A stretch of DNA of 64,000 nt from Streptacidiphilus jiangxiensis (GTDB lineage Bacteria; Actinomycetota; Actinomycetes; Streptomycetales; Streptomycetaceae), in the NCBI RefSeq assembly GCF_900109465.1, contig NZ_FOAZ01000018.1, positions 124,001 to 188,000 on the forward strand, given 5' to 3'. The notes below the pieces were generated by a model that saw only the letters and a program-made list of their open reading frames with translations, ran no database searches and had not been told where the DNA came from. Both the position numbers and the translations under genes were made by a program. Shown piece by piece: positions 8,266 through 16,673 of the stretch (positions are counted from its first letter, which is position 1; each line of letters begins with the position of its first letter).

Positions 8266-9633
8266 ATGGAGAGGATCCGGTTCTCGCTCAGCGAGAGCGA
8301 AGCCCCGACCACCTGGTACAACATCGCGGCCGATCTGCCGGGCCCGGCGCTCGCGCCGGCGCTCAACCCCGAGACGATGCAGCCGCTGACCCGCGCCGAG
8401 ATGGCGCACACCATGCCCGAGCAGCTGATCGAGCAGGAGCTCAGCACCGAGCGGGAGATCGAGATCCCGGAGGAGGTCCGTCGCATCTACGCGATGTGGC
8501 GGCCCTCCCCGCTGTTCCGCGCCCGCCGCCTGGAGCGCGAGCTCGGTACCCCGGCCCGGATCTACTACAAGTACGAGGGCGGCGCGCCGACCGGCAGCCA
8601 CAAGCCCAACACGGCCATCCCGCAGGCCTACTACAACAAGCTCGCGGGCAAGACCGGTCTGGTCACCGAGACCGGCGCCGGCCAGTGGGGCAGTGCCACC
8701 GCCCTCGCGGCCTCCTTCTTCGAGATGACCGCCAAGGTCTACATGGTCAAGGTCAGCTTCGAGCAGAAGCCGTACCGCCGTGCGCTGATGGAGACCTACG
8801 GCGCGACGTGCGTGCCGAGCCCGAGCAACGAGACCGAGGTCGGCCGCACCATCCTCAAGAACGACCCGGACTGCCCCGGCAGCCTCGGCATCGCCACCTC
8901 GGAGGCGCTGGAGGCGTTCGCGCAGGACCCGTCGCTCGGTTACGTGCTGGGCAGCGCCGCCAACCACGTGCTGCTGCACCAGACGATCATCGGCCAGGAG
9001 GCCCTGCGCCAGATGGAGCTGGCCGAGGACTACCCGGACCTGGTGATCGGGTGCTCCGGCGGCGGCAGCAACCTGGCCGGCCTGACCTTCCCGTTCCTGG
9101 GGGAGCAGCTGCGCGGCGGCCGCCCGGTGCGCGTGATCGCCGTCGAGCCGGCCGCGTGCCCCACCCTGACCCGCGGCACCGTCGCGTACGACTACGCCGA
9201 CACGGGCCGGCTCGGTCCGCTGTTCCGGATGCACACCCTCGGCCACGAGTTCGTGCCGCCGGCCGTGCACGCGGGCGGCCTGCGCGCCCACGGCATCGGT
9301 CCGCTGATCAGCCGCTGCGTGGAGGACGGCCTGATCGAGGCCACCGCCGTCGCGCAGACCGCCTGCTTCGAGGCGGGCGTCCAGTTCGCCCGCAGCGAGG
9401 GCATCGTGCCGGCCCCCGAGTCCACCCACGCCATTCGCGTCGCCATCGACGAGGCGCTGCGCTGCCGCGAGGAGGGCACCTCCAAGGCGATCCTCTTCGG
9501 TCTGTCCGGGCACGGGCACTTCGACCTGGCCGCGTACGACAAGTACTTCGCCGGGACGCTGGCCGACGACAACCCGGACGACGAGCTGCTGGCGCGCGCC
9601 GCCTCCGGCATCCCGCAGGTCGACCAGGCATGA
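8266..9633 (+). CDS. TrpB2-like PLP-dependent beta-synthase
   Basis: This 455-residue enzyme belongs to the tryptophan synthase beta family, long TrpB2 type. It has the PLP lysine Lys113 in GSHKPNTA, the catalytic Glu135 in ETGAGQWG and the phosphate loop GCSGGGSN. No trpA or other trp gene is present. A free-standing role joining serine, or an activated serine, to a nucleophile other than indole is therefore likely, giving a non-protein amino acid. GGAAGGA precedes ATG 8266. Its last codons overlap the following ATP-grasp gene (ATGA), so the two are translationally coupled and probably act in consecutive steps. Confidence 0.88.
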   Translation: MERIRFSLSESEAPTTWYNIAADLPGPALAPALNPETMQPLTRAEMAHTMPEQLIEQELSTEREIEIPEEVRRIYAMWRPSPLFRARRLERELGTPARIYYKYEGGAPTGSHKPNTAIPQAYYNKLAGKTGLVTETGAGQWGSATALAASFFEMTAKVYMVKVSFEQKPYRRALMETYGATCVPSPSNETEVGRTILKNDPDCPGSLGIATSEALEAFAQDPSLGYVLGSAANHVLLHQTIIGQEALRQMELAEDYPDLVIGCSGGGSNLAGLTFPFLGEQLRGGRPVRVIAVEPAACPTLTRGTVAYDYADTGRLGPLFRMHTLGHEFVPPAVHAGGLRAHGIGPLISRCVEDGLIEATAVAQTACFEAGVQFARSEGIVPAPESTHAIRVAIDEALRCREEGTSKAILFGLSGHGHFDLAAYDKYFAGTLADDNPDDELLARAASGIPQVDQA

Positions 9634-10877
9634 CCCCGCCGCTGATCGTCGCGATCGTCGACGCGGACGGCATCGGCGCGCACCTGCCCGCCGCGCTGGC
9701 CCGTCACGGGGCCCGCAGCATCCACGTCAGGTCCGACGCGCCGAACGTCCACTTCTCCCGCCGCCCGGCCGACCTCGACATCGAGGTGGTCCACCGCGGG
9801 GACCTGGTGGAGACCGCCACCGCCCTGCGCGGGCACGGGGTGGGCTTCGTGGTGGCCGGCACGGAGTCCGGGGTGCTGCTCGCCGACGCCCTGTCGGCGC
9901 AGCTCCGCACCCCGGGCAACGGGATGACCCGGCCCGGGGCCCGGCGGGACAAGCACGAGATGGTCCAGGCGGTCGCCGCGGTCGGACTGGCCACCGCCTC
10001 GTCGGTGGTCACCGACTCGCTCGACGAGCTGCTCACCTGGGCAGAGCAGCTGGGGACCTGGCCGGTGGTGCTCAAGCCGCCGGCCAGCGCGGCCAGCGAC
10101 CACGTGCTGTTCTGCCGGTCCGAGGCGGAGCTGCGCTCCGCCTTCGCCGCGGTGCTGGGGGCGGACGATCGCTACGGTCGGCGCAACGGGGCGGTGATCG
10201 GCCAGGAGTTCCTGGCCGGCGAGGAGTACTTCGTCAACACCGTGAGCCGGGGCGGCTCCCACCACGTCGTGGAGGTGTGGCGCTACCAGAAGCGGCTGGT
10301 CGACGGCGGCCGGCCGATGTACGACTACGAGGAGCCGGTGGCCCCGGACGACCCGGCCGTGGCCGTGGTGTCCGCGTACGCCCTCGCCGTGCTCGACGCC
10401 CTGGAGATCCGCAACGGGGCGGCGCACACGGAGGTCATGCTGACGCCGGACGGACCGGTGCTGGTCGAGTCCGCGGCCCGACCCGGCGGCTCGCACGAGC
10501 CGGCGGTCGTCTCCGGCTGCCTCGGCACCGACCAGATCGACTGCCTCGCACGGGCGATCGTCCGGCCCGAGGAGCTGCATGCCGGCCGGCTGCCGCGCTA
10601 CCGGCCGCAGGCCGCGCTGCGCTACGTGACGCTGCTCAGCCCCACCGACGGCCAGATGCCGTCGGAGGAGGGGCTGGCCCCGGTGCGGGAGCTGGAGTCG
10701 TGCCTCGAGGTGGTCCTCGCCGCCGCGCCCGGCTCCCCGGTCAAGCGCACCGTCGACCTGGGCACCTCCCCCGGCTACGTCTACCTGACCGCGGCCACGC
10801 ACGGCGAGGTCGAGGAGGACTACCACCGGCTCCGGCAGCTGGAGGAGTCCGGCCTCTACCGCACCCCGACCCACTGA
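9630..10877 (+). CDS. ATP-grasp carboxylate-amine ligase
   Basis: This 415-residue ATP-grasp protein resembles L-amino acid ligases such as BacD, which form a peptide bond through an acyl phosphate. Visible parts are the nucleotide-binding WPVVLKPPASAASD, the flexible-loop region GQEFLAGEEYFVNTVS and the Mg/ATP-binding stretch HTEVMLTPDGPVLVESAARPGG. It is coupled to the TrpB-like gene by a 4-base overlap. It may join the non-protein amino acid made there to another amino acid or acid. The substrates cannot be deduced from sequence. Confidence 0.85.
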   Translation: MTPPLIVAIVDADGIGAHLPAALARHGARSIHVRSDAPNVHFSRRPADLDIEVVHRGDLVETATALRGHGVGFVVAGTESGVLLADALSAQLRTPGNGMTRPGARRDKHEMVQAVAAVGLATASSVVTDSLDELLTWAEQLGTWPVVLKPPASAASDHVLFCRSEAELRSAFAAVLGADDRYGRRNGAVIGQEFLAGEEYFVNTVSRGGSHHVVEVWRYQKRLVDGGRPMYDYEEPVAPDDPAVAVVSAYALAVLDALEIRNGAAHTEVMLTPDGPVLVESAARPGGSHEPAVVSGCLGTDQIDCLARAIVRPEELHAGRLPRYRPQAALRYVTLLSPTDGQMPSEEGLAPVRELESCLEVVLAAAPGSPVKRTVDLGTSPGYVYLTAATHGEVEEDYHRLRQLEESGLYRTPTH

Positions 10878-10905
10878 ACCAACCGACGTACCCAAGGAGT
10901 TCACC

Positions 10906-11418
10906 ATGACCACGCAGACCGTCGCCAACCTCGACGAGCTGGCCGAGTACCCGGCCGACTGGCAGCACACCGAGAAGCGGATCCACCCGGGCGAGAACCT
11001 GAGCCTGCCGGACGCCTACCTGAAGTGGTACGACATCCGCACCGCCGACCAGGACGCCACCCCCGAGGTCAGCGACGAGGCCCGGGAGTTCCTGCGGACC
11101 GAGGCGGCCGAGGGCCGGGTGGAGTTCCGCAAGGAGTTCGGTCACGTGCTGCTGCACCGCTGCGACGAGAAGTACTTCATGATCGTCTGCGTGTGGCGCA
11201 ACAAGAACGAGATGTGCCAGACGATCTACTACAAGGACGACGCGGGCTTCCTGCCCTACGTCGGCGCCCCGGGCACCCTGCGCGCCACCCAGGAGGTCGT
11301 CGAGCTGGACGCCACCTCCCACGAGCGCCGCGCCTGGTCGCGCTACCTCCTCTCGGACCGCAGCGCCGCCGCCAAGCAGGCCTACATCGACGACGCCTGC
11401 ACGGGTCAGCTCATCTAG
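10906..11418 (+). CDS. Unrecognised 170-residue protein
   Basis: I do not recognise this family. The protein is soluble, with no signal peptide or membrane segment, and is rich in aromatic and charged residues. A central block EFGHVLLHRCDEKYFMIVCVWRN reads as two beta strands with His and Cys. It is followed by CQTIYYKDDAGFLPY and a helical C-terminus. AAGGAG lies 5 bases before ATG 10906. It sits between an ATP-grasp ligase and glutamate mutase in one operon, so it probably acts in the building-block pathway, either as a small enzyme with a barrel-like fold or as a partner protein. Confidence 0.8.
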   Translation: MTTQTVANLDELAEYPADWQHTEKRIHPGENLSLPDAYLKWYDIRTADQDATPEVSDEAREFLRTEAAEGRVEFRKEFGHVLLHRCDEKYFMIVCVWRNKNEMCQTIYYKDDAGFLPYVGAPGTLRATQEVVELDATSHERRAWSRYLLSDRSAAAKQAYIDDACTGQLI

Positions 11419-11463
11419 GCCCGGTCCGCCCTCGCCTCCCGACAGCCCGAGAAAGGAGCGGCC

Positions 11464-11946
11464 GTGATACGACATGTAGTGGAGCCCGACCCGCAGGAGA
11501 CCGACACCGACGCGCGCGTGGTGATCCTGGGGGTTGCGGCCAGCGACGCCCACGCGGTGGCCAACCACCTCATCGCGCACGGCCTGCGCGAGCTCGGCTT
11601 CCACGTGGTGAACCTCGGCACCTGCACGTCGGTCGCCGAGTTCGCCGCCGCCTGCTCCGAGTATCCGCAGGCCGAGGCGGTCCTCGTGGGGAGCCTCAAC
11701 GGGCACATCCACGAGGACCTGCGGGACCTCCCCGCGGCGCGGGCCGCGGGCGAGATCACCTGCCCGGTGATCGTCGGCGGCAACCTCTCCGTGGGCAGCC
11801 ACAAGGACACCTCGGCGCACGAGCGGCTCTACGCGCTCGGGGTCGACCGGATCCTCGGCGACGCCGACGAACTGCCGCGTGTGCTCGATGAGTTGATCGC
11901 CGCCAGGCGCGACGCGGATGCGGACGCGCGCCGCGGTGTCTCGTGA
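11464..11946 (+). CDS. glmS: Glutamate (methylaspartate) mutase, S subunit, B12-binding
   Basis: This 160-residue protein is the cobalamin-binding subunit of glutamate mutase, which converts L-glutamate to (2S,3S)-3-methylaspartate. The B12 signature DxHxxG appears as D28-A-H30-A-V-A33, with His30 the expected lower cobalt ligand. The usual Gly is Ala. A later SLNGH and the VGGNLSVG loop complete the Rossmann-like B12 pocket. It starts at GTG 11464 behind AAAGGAG. Its end overlaps glmE (GTGA), as expected for an obligate complex. In NRPS clusters such as friulimicin's, this enzyme supplies 3-methylaspartate. No methylaspartate ammonia-lyase is nearby, so degradation is unlikely. Confidence 0.92.
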   Translation: MIRHVVEPDPQETDTDARVVILGVAASDAHAVANHLIAHGLRELGFHVVNLGTCTSVAEFAAACSEYPQAEAVLVGSLNGHIHEDLRDLPAARAAGEITCPVIVGGNLSVGSHKDTSAHERLYALGVDRILGDADELPRVLDELIAARRDADADARRGVS

Positions 11947-13331
11947 CGGGCTGGCGTCCGATGGACAGCGACACCCGCCTGCGCGGCAACGCGCTGCCGA
12001 AGCTCGCGGAGTCGGCGGCGTACATCACCTCGCTCGGCAAGCCGACGGCCGCGGAGGTGCTGGACCGGACGCGTGAGCGGGGCCGGGTGGCCATCCAGCC
12101 CCGCTGCGGCGTCGGCGGACACGCCGAGATGCTGCGGCTGCTGCGCACCCTCGAGGCCGAGGCGGCGCCCGACATCCTCACCGTCACCATCGACTCCCAC
12201 ACCCGGCTGCGCCGCTTCCAGCAGGCGCTGCGCGCGCTCAACCAGAACCCCGCGGACCTGAACGGATATCCGCTGGTCACCCATGGTTGGCGGCGCGGCC
12301 GGGAGTTGAACGAGGCGGTGGCGGCCCCCCTGGAGATCCGGCACGGCTCGCCCGACGCCGAGCTGCTGTTCGGGGTCTCGGTGGCGGCGGGCATCACCTC
12401 CTTCGAGGGCGGCGGGATCTCCTACAACCTGCCCTACTCCAAGGACGTGCCGCTGGCCGAGTCGCTGGCGGCCTGGACCACCGTGGACCGGGTCTGCGGC
12501 GAGCTGGCCGAGCTCGGCATCGTGATCGACCGGGAGCTGTTCGGCACGCTCACCGCGGTCCTGGTGCCCCCGTCGATCAGTCTGGCGATCAGCGTCCTGG
12601 AGGCGGTCCTGGCCGCCCGCGCGGGAGTGCGGTGCATCTCCGTCGCCTACCCGCAGGGCGGCCACCTCGCCCAGGACGTGGCCGCGCTGCGCGCGATCCC
12701 GCTGCTGGCCACGCGCTACCTGCCGGCCGGGGTGACCACCCACGCGGTCCTGCACGAGTTCATGGGGGTGTTCCCCCGCCGGCGGGGCGACGCGGAGGAC
12801 CTCATCCTCTACGGCGCCCTCGTCGCGCGTCTCGGCGGCGCCACCAAGATCATCACCAAGACCCACCAGGAGGCGGCCGGCATCCCGGACACCCAGGCCA
12901 ACGTCGAGGGCCTGCGGCTGGCCGACCGCGCCAACTCGCCGCTGCTGGACTTCCTCTCGGTCGACGAGGCCCGGGTCCAGGAGGAGCTCGAGTGGATCCT
13001 CGCCGAGGTCGACGAGATCGTCGGCCCGGTGCTGGACCGCGGTGAGGACCTGGCCGCAGCCGTCGTCGAGGCCTTCGCCGACGGCACGCTGGACATCCCC
13101 TTCAGCGCCAGCCGGCACGCCCGCTCCGAGGTCATCCCCGCGCGCGACAAGCAGGGGGCCATCCGCTATCTCTCCGCCGGCCGGCTGCCGCTCTCACCGC
13201 GTTCCACCGAGCGCCACCGCGAGCTGCTCGGGGACGACGGCTCCGGCCGCGCCGGCATGGGCAGCCTGCTCGCCTCGCTGACCGCGGACGTCAACTACTT
13301 TCCACGGCTGTTCGAGGAGTACCACCGGTGA
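11943..13331 (+). CDS. glmE: Glutamate (methylaspartate) mutase, E subunit
   Basis: This 462-residue protein is the catalytic TIM-barrel subunit that binds glutamate and pairs with GlmS. Typical stretches are QPRCGVGGHAEMLRLLRTLE, TVTIDSHTRL, GYPLVTHGWRRGRELNE and GISYNLPYSKDVPLAES. Length is slightly below the ~480 of clostridial GlmE but the fold is complete. It starts at GTG overlapping the glmS stop and ends in GTGA overlap with the MFS gene, so glmS, glmE and the exporter are translated as one coupled unit. Confidence 0.93.
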   Translation: MTGWRPMDSDTRLRGNALPKLAESAAYITSLGKPTAAEVLDRTRERGRVAIQPRCGVGGHAEMLRLLRTLEAEAAPDILTVTIDSHTRLRRFQQALRALNQNPADLNGYPLVTHGWRRGRELNEAVAAPLEIRHGSPDAELLFGVSVAAGITSFEGGGISYNLPYSKDVPLAESLAAWTTVDRVCGELAELGIVIDRELFGTLTAVLVPPSISLAISVLEAVLAARAGVRCISVAYPQGGHLAQDVAALRAIPLLATRYLPAGVTTHAVLHEFMGVFPRRRGDAEDLILYGALVARLGGATKIITKTHQEAAGIPDTQANVEGLRLADRANSPLLDFLSVDEARVQEELEWILAEVDEIVGPVLDRGEDLAAAVVEAFADGTLDIPFSASRHARSEVIPARDKQGAIRYLSAGRLPLSPRSTERHRELLGDDGSGRAGMGSLLASLTADVNYFPRLFEEYHR

Positions 13332-14629
13332 CCGCCCTGTCGACCGCGCTGCACACCCGGTGGCAGCGCTCCGTGATCCGCCGCTCGCCGCAGCTGACGA
13401 CCCTGACGCTGAGCTCGATCTTCTCGGAGACCGCCTCGCAGTTCGTCGGCGTGGCCCTGATCTGGGTCGTGCTGGTCACCACCCACTCCCCGGCCGACGC
13501 CGGCCTCGTGGTGCTCTGCCGCAGGATTCCCGAGATCATCTCCGGCCCGCTGCTCGGGCCGTGGTTCGACCGCTACGCGCCCGTGCCGCTCACCGCGCTG
13601 GGCTACCTGGTCCGGGGCGGCACGGTGGCCGCCATCGCGGTCCTGTCCGCCGTCCACCTGCTCAGTCTGCCCCTGCTGCTGGTGCTGTGCCTCTTCATGG
13701 GCATCACCAACCCGTTGGCGTCCGTGGGCAGTCGGGTCCTCATCCCGCGGATCGTCTCCACCGAGGACCGCCAGGTGGCCAACGGTGTGCTGAGCATCAG
13801 CGACCAGTTCCCCTACCTGGTCGGCCCCGCCATGGGTGGGGCGATGGCGGGCTTCGCGGGCACCTGGGCGCTGCTCGTGCCGGCCGGGATGTGCCTGGTG
13901 GCGCTGCTGCTGCTGATCCCGCTGCGGGCGGCGGGGGTCCGCGAGACGCCCAGCGGCGCCGACTCCACGCCGCCGCCGTCCGGCCGGTCCTCCTGGTTCG
14001 GCTTCAAGCCGATGGTGACGACGCCCGTGGTCCGCGCCATGATGCTGCTGACCATCCTCTACTACATCTCCTACGGACCGCTGCTGACGGCCATTCCGGT
14101 CTTCGCGAGCACCAACCTGCACAGCGGCGGCGCCGGCTACGGCGCCATGTGGTCCGCAATGGGCCTGGGCGCACTGGGCGGTCTGGTGTCGATCCCGCGG
14201 CTGGCCAAGCGGCGCCCCGCGGTGGTCAACTCGGTCGGCGCGGCTCTGTGGGGCGTGGCGCTGCTCCCGCTGGTGGTGATCCACTCCCTGCCGGCCGCCC
14301 TCGTGGTCATGTTCGTCGGCGGCCTCGTCTGGGCGCCCTACGCCTCGACGGAGATCGGCGTCATCCAGCACTCCGTCCCCGAGGACCAGCACGGCGCCGT
14401 CTTCGGCGCGCGGCGCTCGGTCATCGTCTCCTCCTCCCCCACCGGCGCGGCCCTCGGTGGCGTCCTGCTGGAGCACATGACCGCGGTCCACGTGATCGGG
14501 CTGTCCGCCGTGTCCTGCGTGGCCGGCGGTCTGATCTGCCTGGCCCTGCCCTCCGTGCGCAAGACTCCCCCGCTGAACCCGGCCCCGGACGCCGCCCCGG
14601 CGGAGGAGCCGGCGACCGTGGCCGACTGA
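13328..14629 (+). CDS. MFS transporter
   Basis: This 433-residue integral membrane protein has about 12 hydrophobic helices and the MFS-3 style drug-exporter organisation, with RRIPEIISGPLLGPWFDRY in the first cytoplasmic loop region. It is coupled to glmE by a GTGA overlap. It is the only transporter of the building-block operon and may export product or intermediate. Substrate and direction cannot be read from sequence. Confidence 0.85.
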   Translation: MTALSTALHTRWQRSVIRRSPQLTTLTLSSIFSETASQFVGVALIWVVLVTTHSPADAGLVVLCRRIPEIISGPLLGPWFDRYAPVPLTALGYLVRGGTVAAIAVLSAVHLLSLPLLLVLCLFMGITNPLASVGSRVLIPRIVSTEDRQVANGVLSISDQFPYLVGPAMGGAMAGFAGTWALLVPAGMCLVALLLLIPLRAAGVRETPSGADSTPPPSGRSSWFGFKPMVTTPVVRAMMLLTILYYISYGPLLTAIPVFASTNLHSGGAGYGAMWSAMGLGALGGLVSIPRLAKRRPAVVNSVGAALWGVALLPLVVIHSLPAALVVMFVGGLVWAPYASTEIGVIQHSVPEDQHGAVFGARRSVIVSSSPTGAALGGVLLEHMTAVHVIGLSAVSCVAGGLICLALPSVRKTPPLNPAPDAAPAEEPATVAD

Positions 14630-14660
14630 CCCTGCCCACCCCTCGAGAGAGACCCGAGCC

Positions 14661-15914
14661 ATGACCTCCACGCAGACCTCCACCCAGCGCCTGCTGCTCG
14701 TCGGCGGCTCCACCGGCCATCTGCGCAAGGCCCACGCCACCGGCGCGCAGGTCGTCTGGTGTCAGCAGCCCGCCGACATCCGGCCCGAGCACGCCGAACT
14801 CGCCGCTGAGATCATCCCGGTGGACTACACCGACTGGGAGCAGCTGCGCCCCGCCGTGCTGCGGGCGCACGAGCAGGCGCCCTTCGCGGCGGCGGTGTCG
14901 CTGACCGAGCCCGGCCTGGACCCGGTGGCCCTGGTCAACGACCTGCTGGGCCTGGGCGGTACGAGCTACGAGGTGAGCCACCTGTTCACCGACAAGTGGC
15001 TGATGCGGGAGCGACTGCGCGAGGCCGCCGCCACCGACGGCTCCATCGTGGTGGCCGCGGCGCTGCTCGGCGACCGGGACAGCCTGGACGCGTTCGGTAC
15101 GGCCCACGGCTACCCGTTCATCGTCAAGCCGACCAGCGGCACGGCCAGCTTCGGCGTGATGAAGGTCAACAGCCCCGCGGAGCTGGACGCGACCTGGCAG
15201 GAGGTCAGCCGGCTGCGCGACTCCGACCACCCGCTCATCGGCGACTACGACATCGACGCGTTCATCATGGAGGAGTTCGTCGAGGGGACGCTCTGCAGCG
15301 CCGAGACGTTCAGCTGCGACGGCCACCACGTGGTGATGTCCATCACCGAGGGGATCACCGACGAGCGCAACCACGTCCAGGCCGGCCACGTCGCCCCGGC
15401 CCGGATCACCCCCGAACAGGAGGCCGCCGTCCACCGCATGGCGTGCGACTTCCTCGACGCCGTGGGGCTGCGCAACGGGCCGACGCACACCGAGTTCATG
15501 ATGAGCCCGCGCGGACCGGTGATCATCGAGTCGCAGAACCGGGTGGGCGGCGGCCTCATCGGCAAGCTGGCCGAGGTGGTCTACGGGACGGATCCGCAGC
15601 TGCTGGCCCTCACCTGGGCACTGCGTCAGGTACCGTCGCTGACCGAACGGGCGGCCGGCAACGGTGCGGCGGCGAGCTGGATCATCGAGGCCGAACCTGG
15701 CCGGATCCAGGAGATCCGCGGGCTCGACGAGGTCCACGCGCTCCCCTCCACCGCGGCCGTGGACCTCTGGGTCGGGCCGGGCGACGTCGTCCGCCCGTTC
15801 AAGGGCCAGTGGGACGGGCTCGGCCACGTTGCCGTCCGGGCGGAGAACGCCGACGAGGCGATCCGGGTCTGCCGGAAGACGCTGGGTCTGCTGCAGATCG
15901 TCACCGAGGGCTGA
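14661..15914 (+). CDS. ATP-grasp ligase, second copy
   Basis: This 417-residue ATP-grasp protein is distinct from the one at 9630. It has YPFIVKPTSGTASFGVMKV (nucleotide binding), IMEEFVEGTLCSAETFS and HTEFMMSPRGPVIIESQNRVGGG (metal and ATP ligands). It is the last gene of the plus-strand operon and ends before a strong hairpin shared with the convergent regulator gene. Two separate ATP-grasp ligases in one operon suggest two amide or carboxyl-activation steps. Acceptors are unknown. Confidence 0.85.
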   Translation: MTSTQTSTQRLLLVGGSTGHLRKAHATGAQVVWCQQPADIRPEHAELAAEIIPVDYTDWEQLRPAVLRAHEQAPFAAAVSLTEPGLDPVALVNDLLGLGGTSYEVSHLFTDKWLMRERLREAAATDGSIVVAAALLGDRDSLDAFGTAHGYPFIVKPTSGTASFGVMKVNSPAELDATWQEVSRLRDSDHPLIGDYDIDAFIMEEFVEGTLCSAETFSCDGHHVVMSITEGITDERNHVQAGHVAPARITPEQEAAVHRMACDFLDAVGLRNGPTHTEFMMSPRGPVIIESQNRVGGGLIGKLAEVVYGTDPQLLALTWALRQVPSLTERAAGNGAAASWIIEAEPGRIQEIRGLDEVHALPSTAAVDLWVGPGDVVRPFKGQWDGLGHVAVRAENADEAIRVCRKTLGLLQIVTEG

Positions 15915-15930
15915 CCCGGGGACCAGGCCG

Positions 15931-15956
15931 GGGGCCCGCCGGAATCAGCGGGCCCC
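15931..15956. terminator. Convergent hairpin terminator
   Basis: A perfect 9-base-pair GC stem GGGGCCCGC / GCGGGCCCC (15931-15939 and 15948-15956) encloses an 8-base loop. The loop contains the stop codon of the minus-strand regulator, and the stem begins 17 bases after the stop of the ATP-grasp gene. There is no U-run, which is common for actinomycete terminators. It probably ends both converging transcripts. Confidence 0.7.
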
Positions 15957-16673
15957 GAGCAGGTAGTTGTCGCGCGCGTAGACGATCGCCTGGGTACGGT
16001 TCCGCACACCCAACTTGCGGAGCAGGTTGGAGACATGGAACTTCACGGTCTTCTCGCTGAGCACGAGCGACTGGGCCACCTCCTGGTTGGACATCCCGGT
16101 GGCGATGAGTTCGAAGATCTCATGCTCCCTGGCCGTCAGCCCGGACATCTGGTCCGGGCCCGGCTGGACCGGCAGATGAACGCCCATCAGGTCGACCAGC
16201 TTGCGGGCGAGCGGCGGTGGGACCACGGCGTGGCCCTGCGCCACCGCCCGAACCGCGGCGGCCACGTCGTCGAGCGCGCCGTCGTTGGGCACCAGTGCGT
16301 CAGCGCCGGCCCGCAGATAGGACAGCGCGTCGTCGGTCGCGGTGGACTCCGCGAGGATGACCACGCCGACGCGGTCGCGCCGACCGCCACCCACCCGTTC
16401 CTCACGGACCCGGCGGACCACCGCGAGCGTGTCCCAGGCGGGGTCGGCGTCGTCGATCAGTACGGTCTGGCACTCCCGCGCCGACAGGGCGTGGTCCAGC
16501 TGGTAGGCCGTCGTCGCCTCCGCGACCTCCCCGATGTCCGGACAGCCGGCCAGCGCGGTGCGCAGGGCGGCGCGGATCAGTGGACGGCTGGCCAGGATGA
16601 CCACGCCGATGCGAATGTGGTCACGCTCAGTCATCGAATCAAGCGAATAGGACGGGGACTTCTGTGCAAGCAC
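15945..16673 (-). CDS. Atypical NarL/LuxR-family response regulator
   Basis: The 242-residue protein has an N-terminal receiver-like domain (about 20-150) and a C-terminal LuxR helix-turn-helix, seen in LTAREHEIFELIATGMSNQEVAQSL and SEKTVKFHVSNLLRKLGVRNR. The receiver is degenerate. The acidic pair that binds Mg is absent (VVILASRPL), and the conserved Lys of the signalling loop reads Asn (ALVPND). An Asp remains in VLIDDADP. Control by phosphorylation is therefore doubtful. GTG 16673 has AAGGG 6 bases upstream; ATG 16634 is the alternative but lacks a ribosome site. No sensor kinase is adjacent. As the only regulator in the window it is the likely pathway activator. Confidence 0.88.
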   Translation of the reverse strand: MLAQKSPSYSLDSMTERDHIRIGVVILASRPLIRAALRTALAGCPDIGEVAEATTAYQLDHALSARECQTVLIDDADPAWDTLAVVRRVREERVGGGRRDRVGVVILAESTATDDALSYLRAGADALVPNDGALDDVAAAVRAVAQGHAVVPPPLARKLVDLMGVHLPVQPGPDQMSGLTAREHEIFELIATGMSNQEVAQSLVLSEKTVKFHVSNLLRKLGVRNRTQAIVYARDNYLLGAR

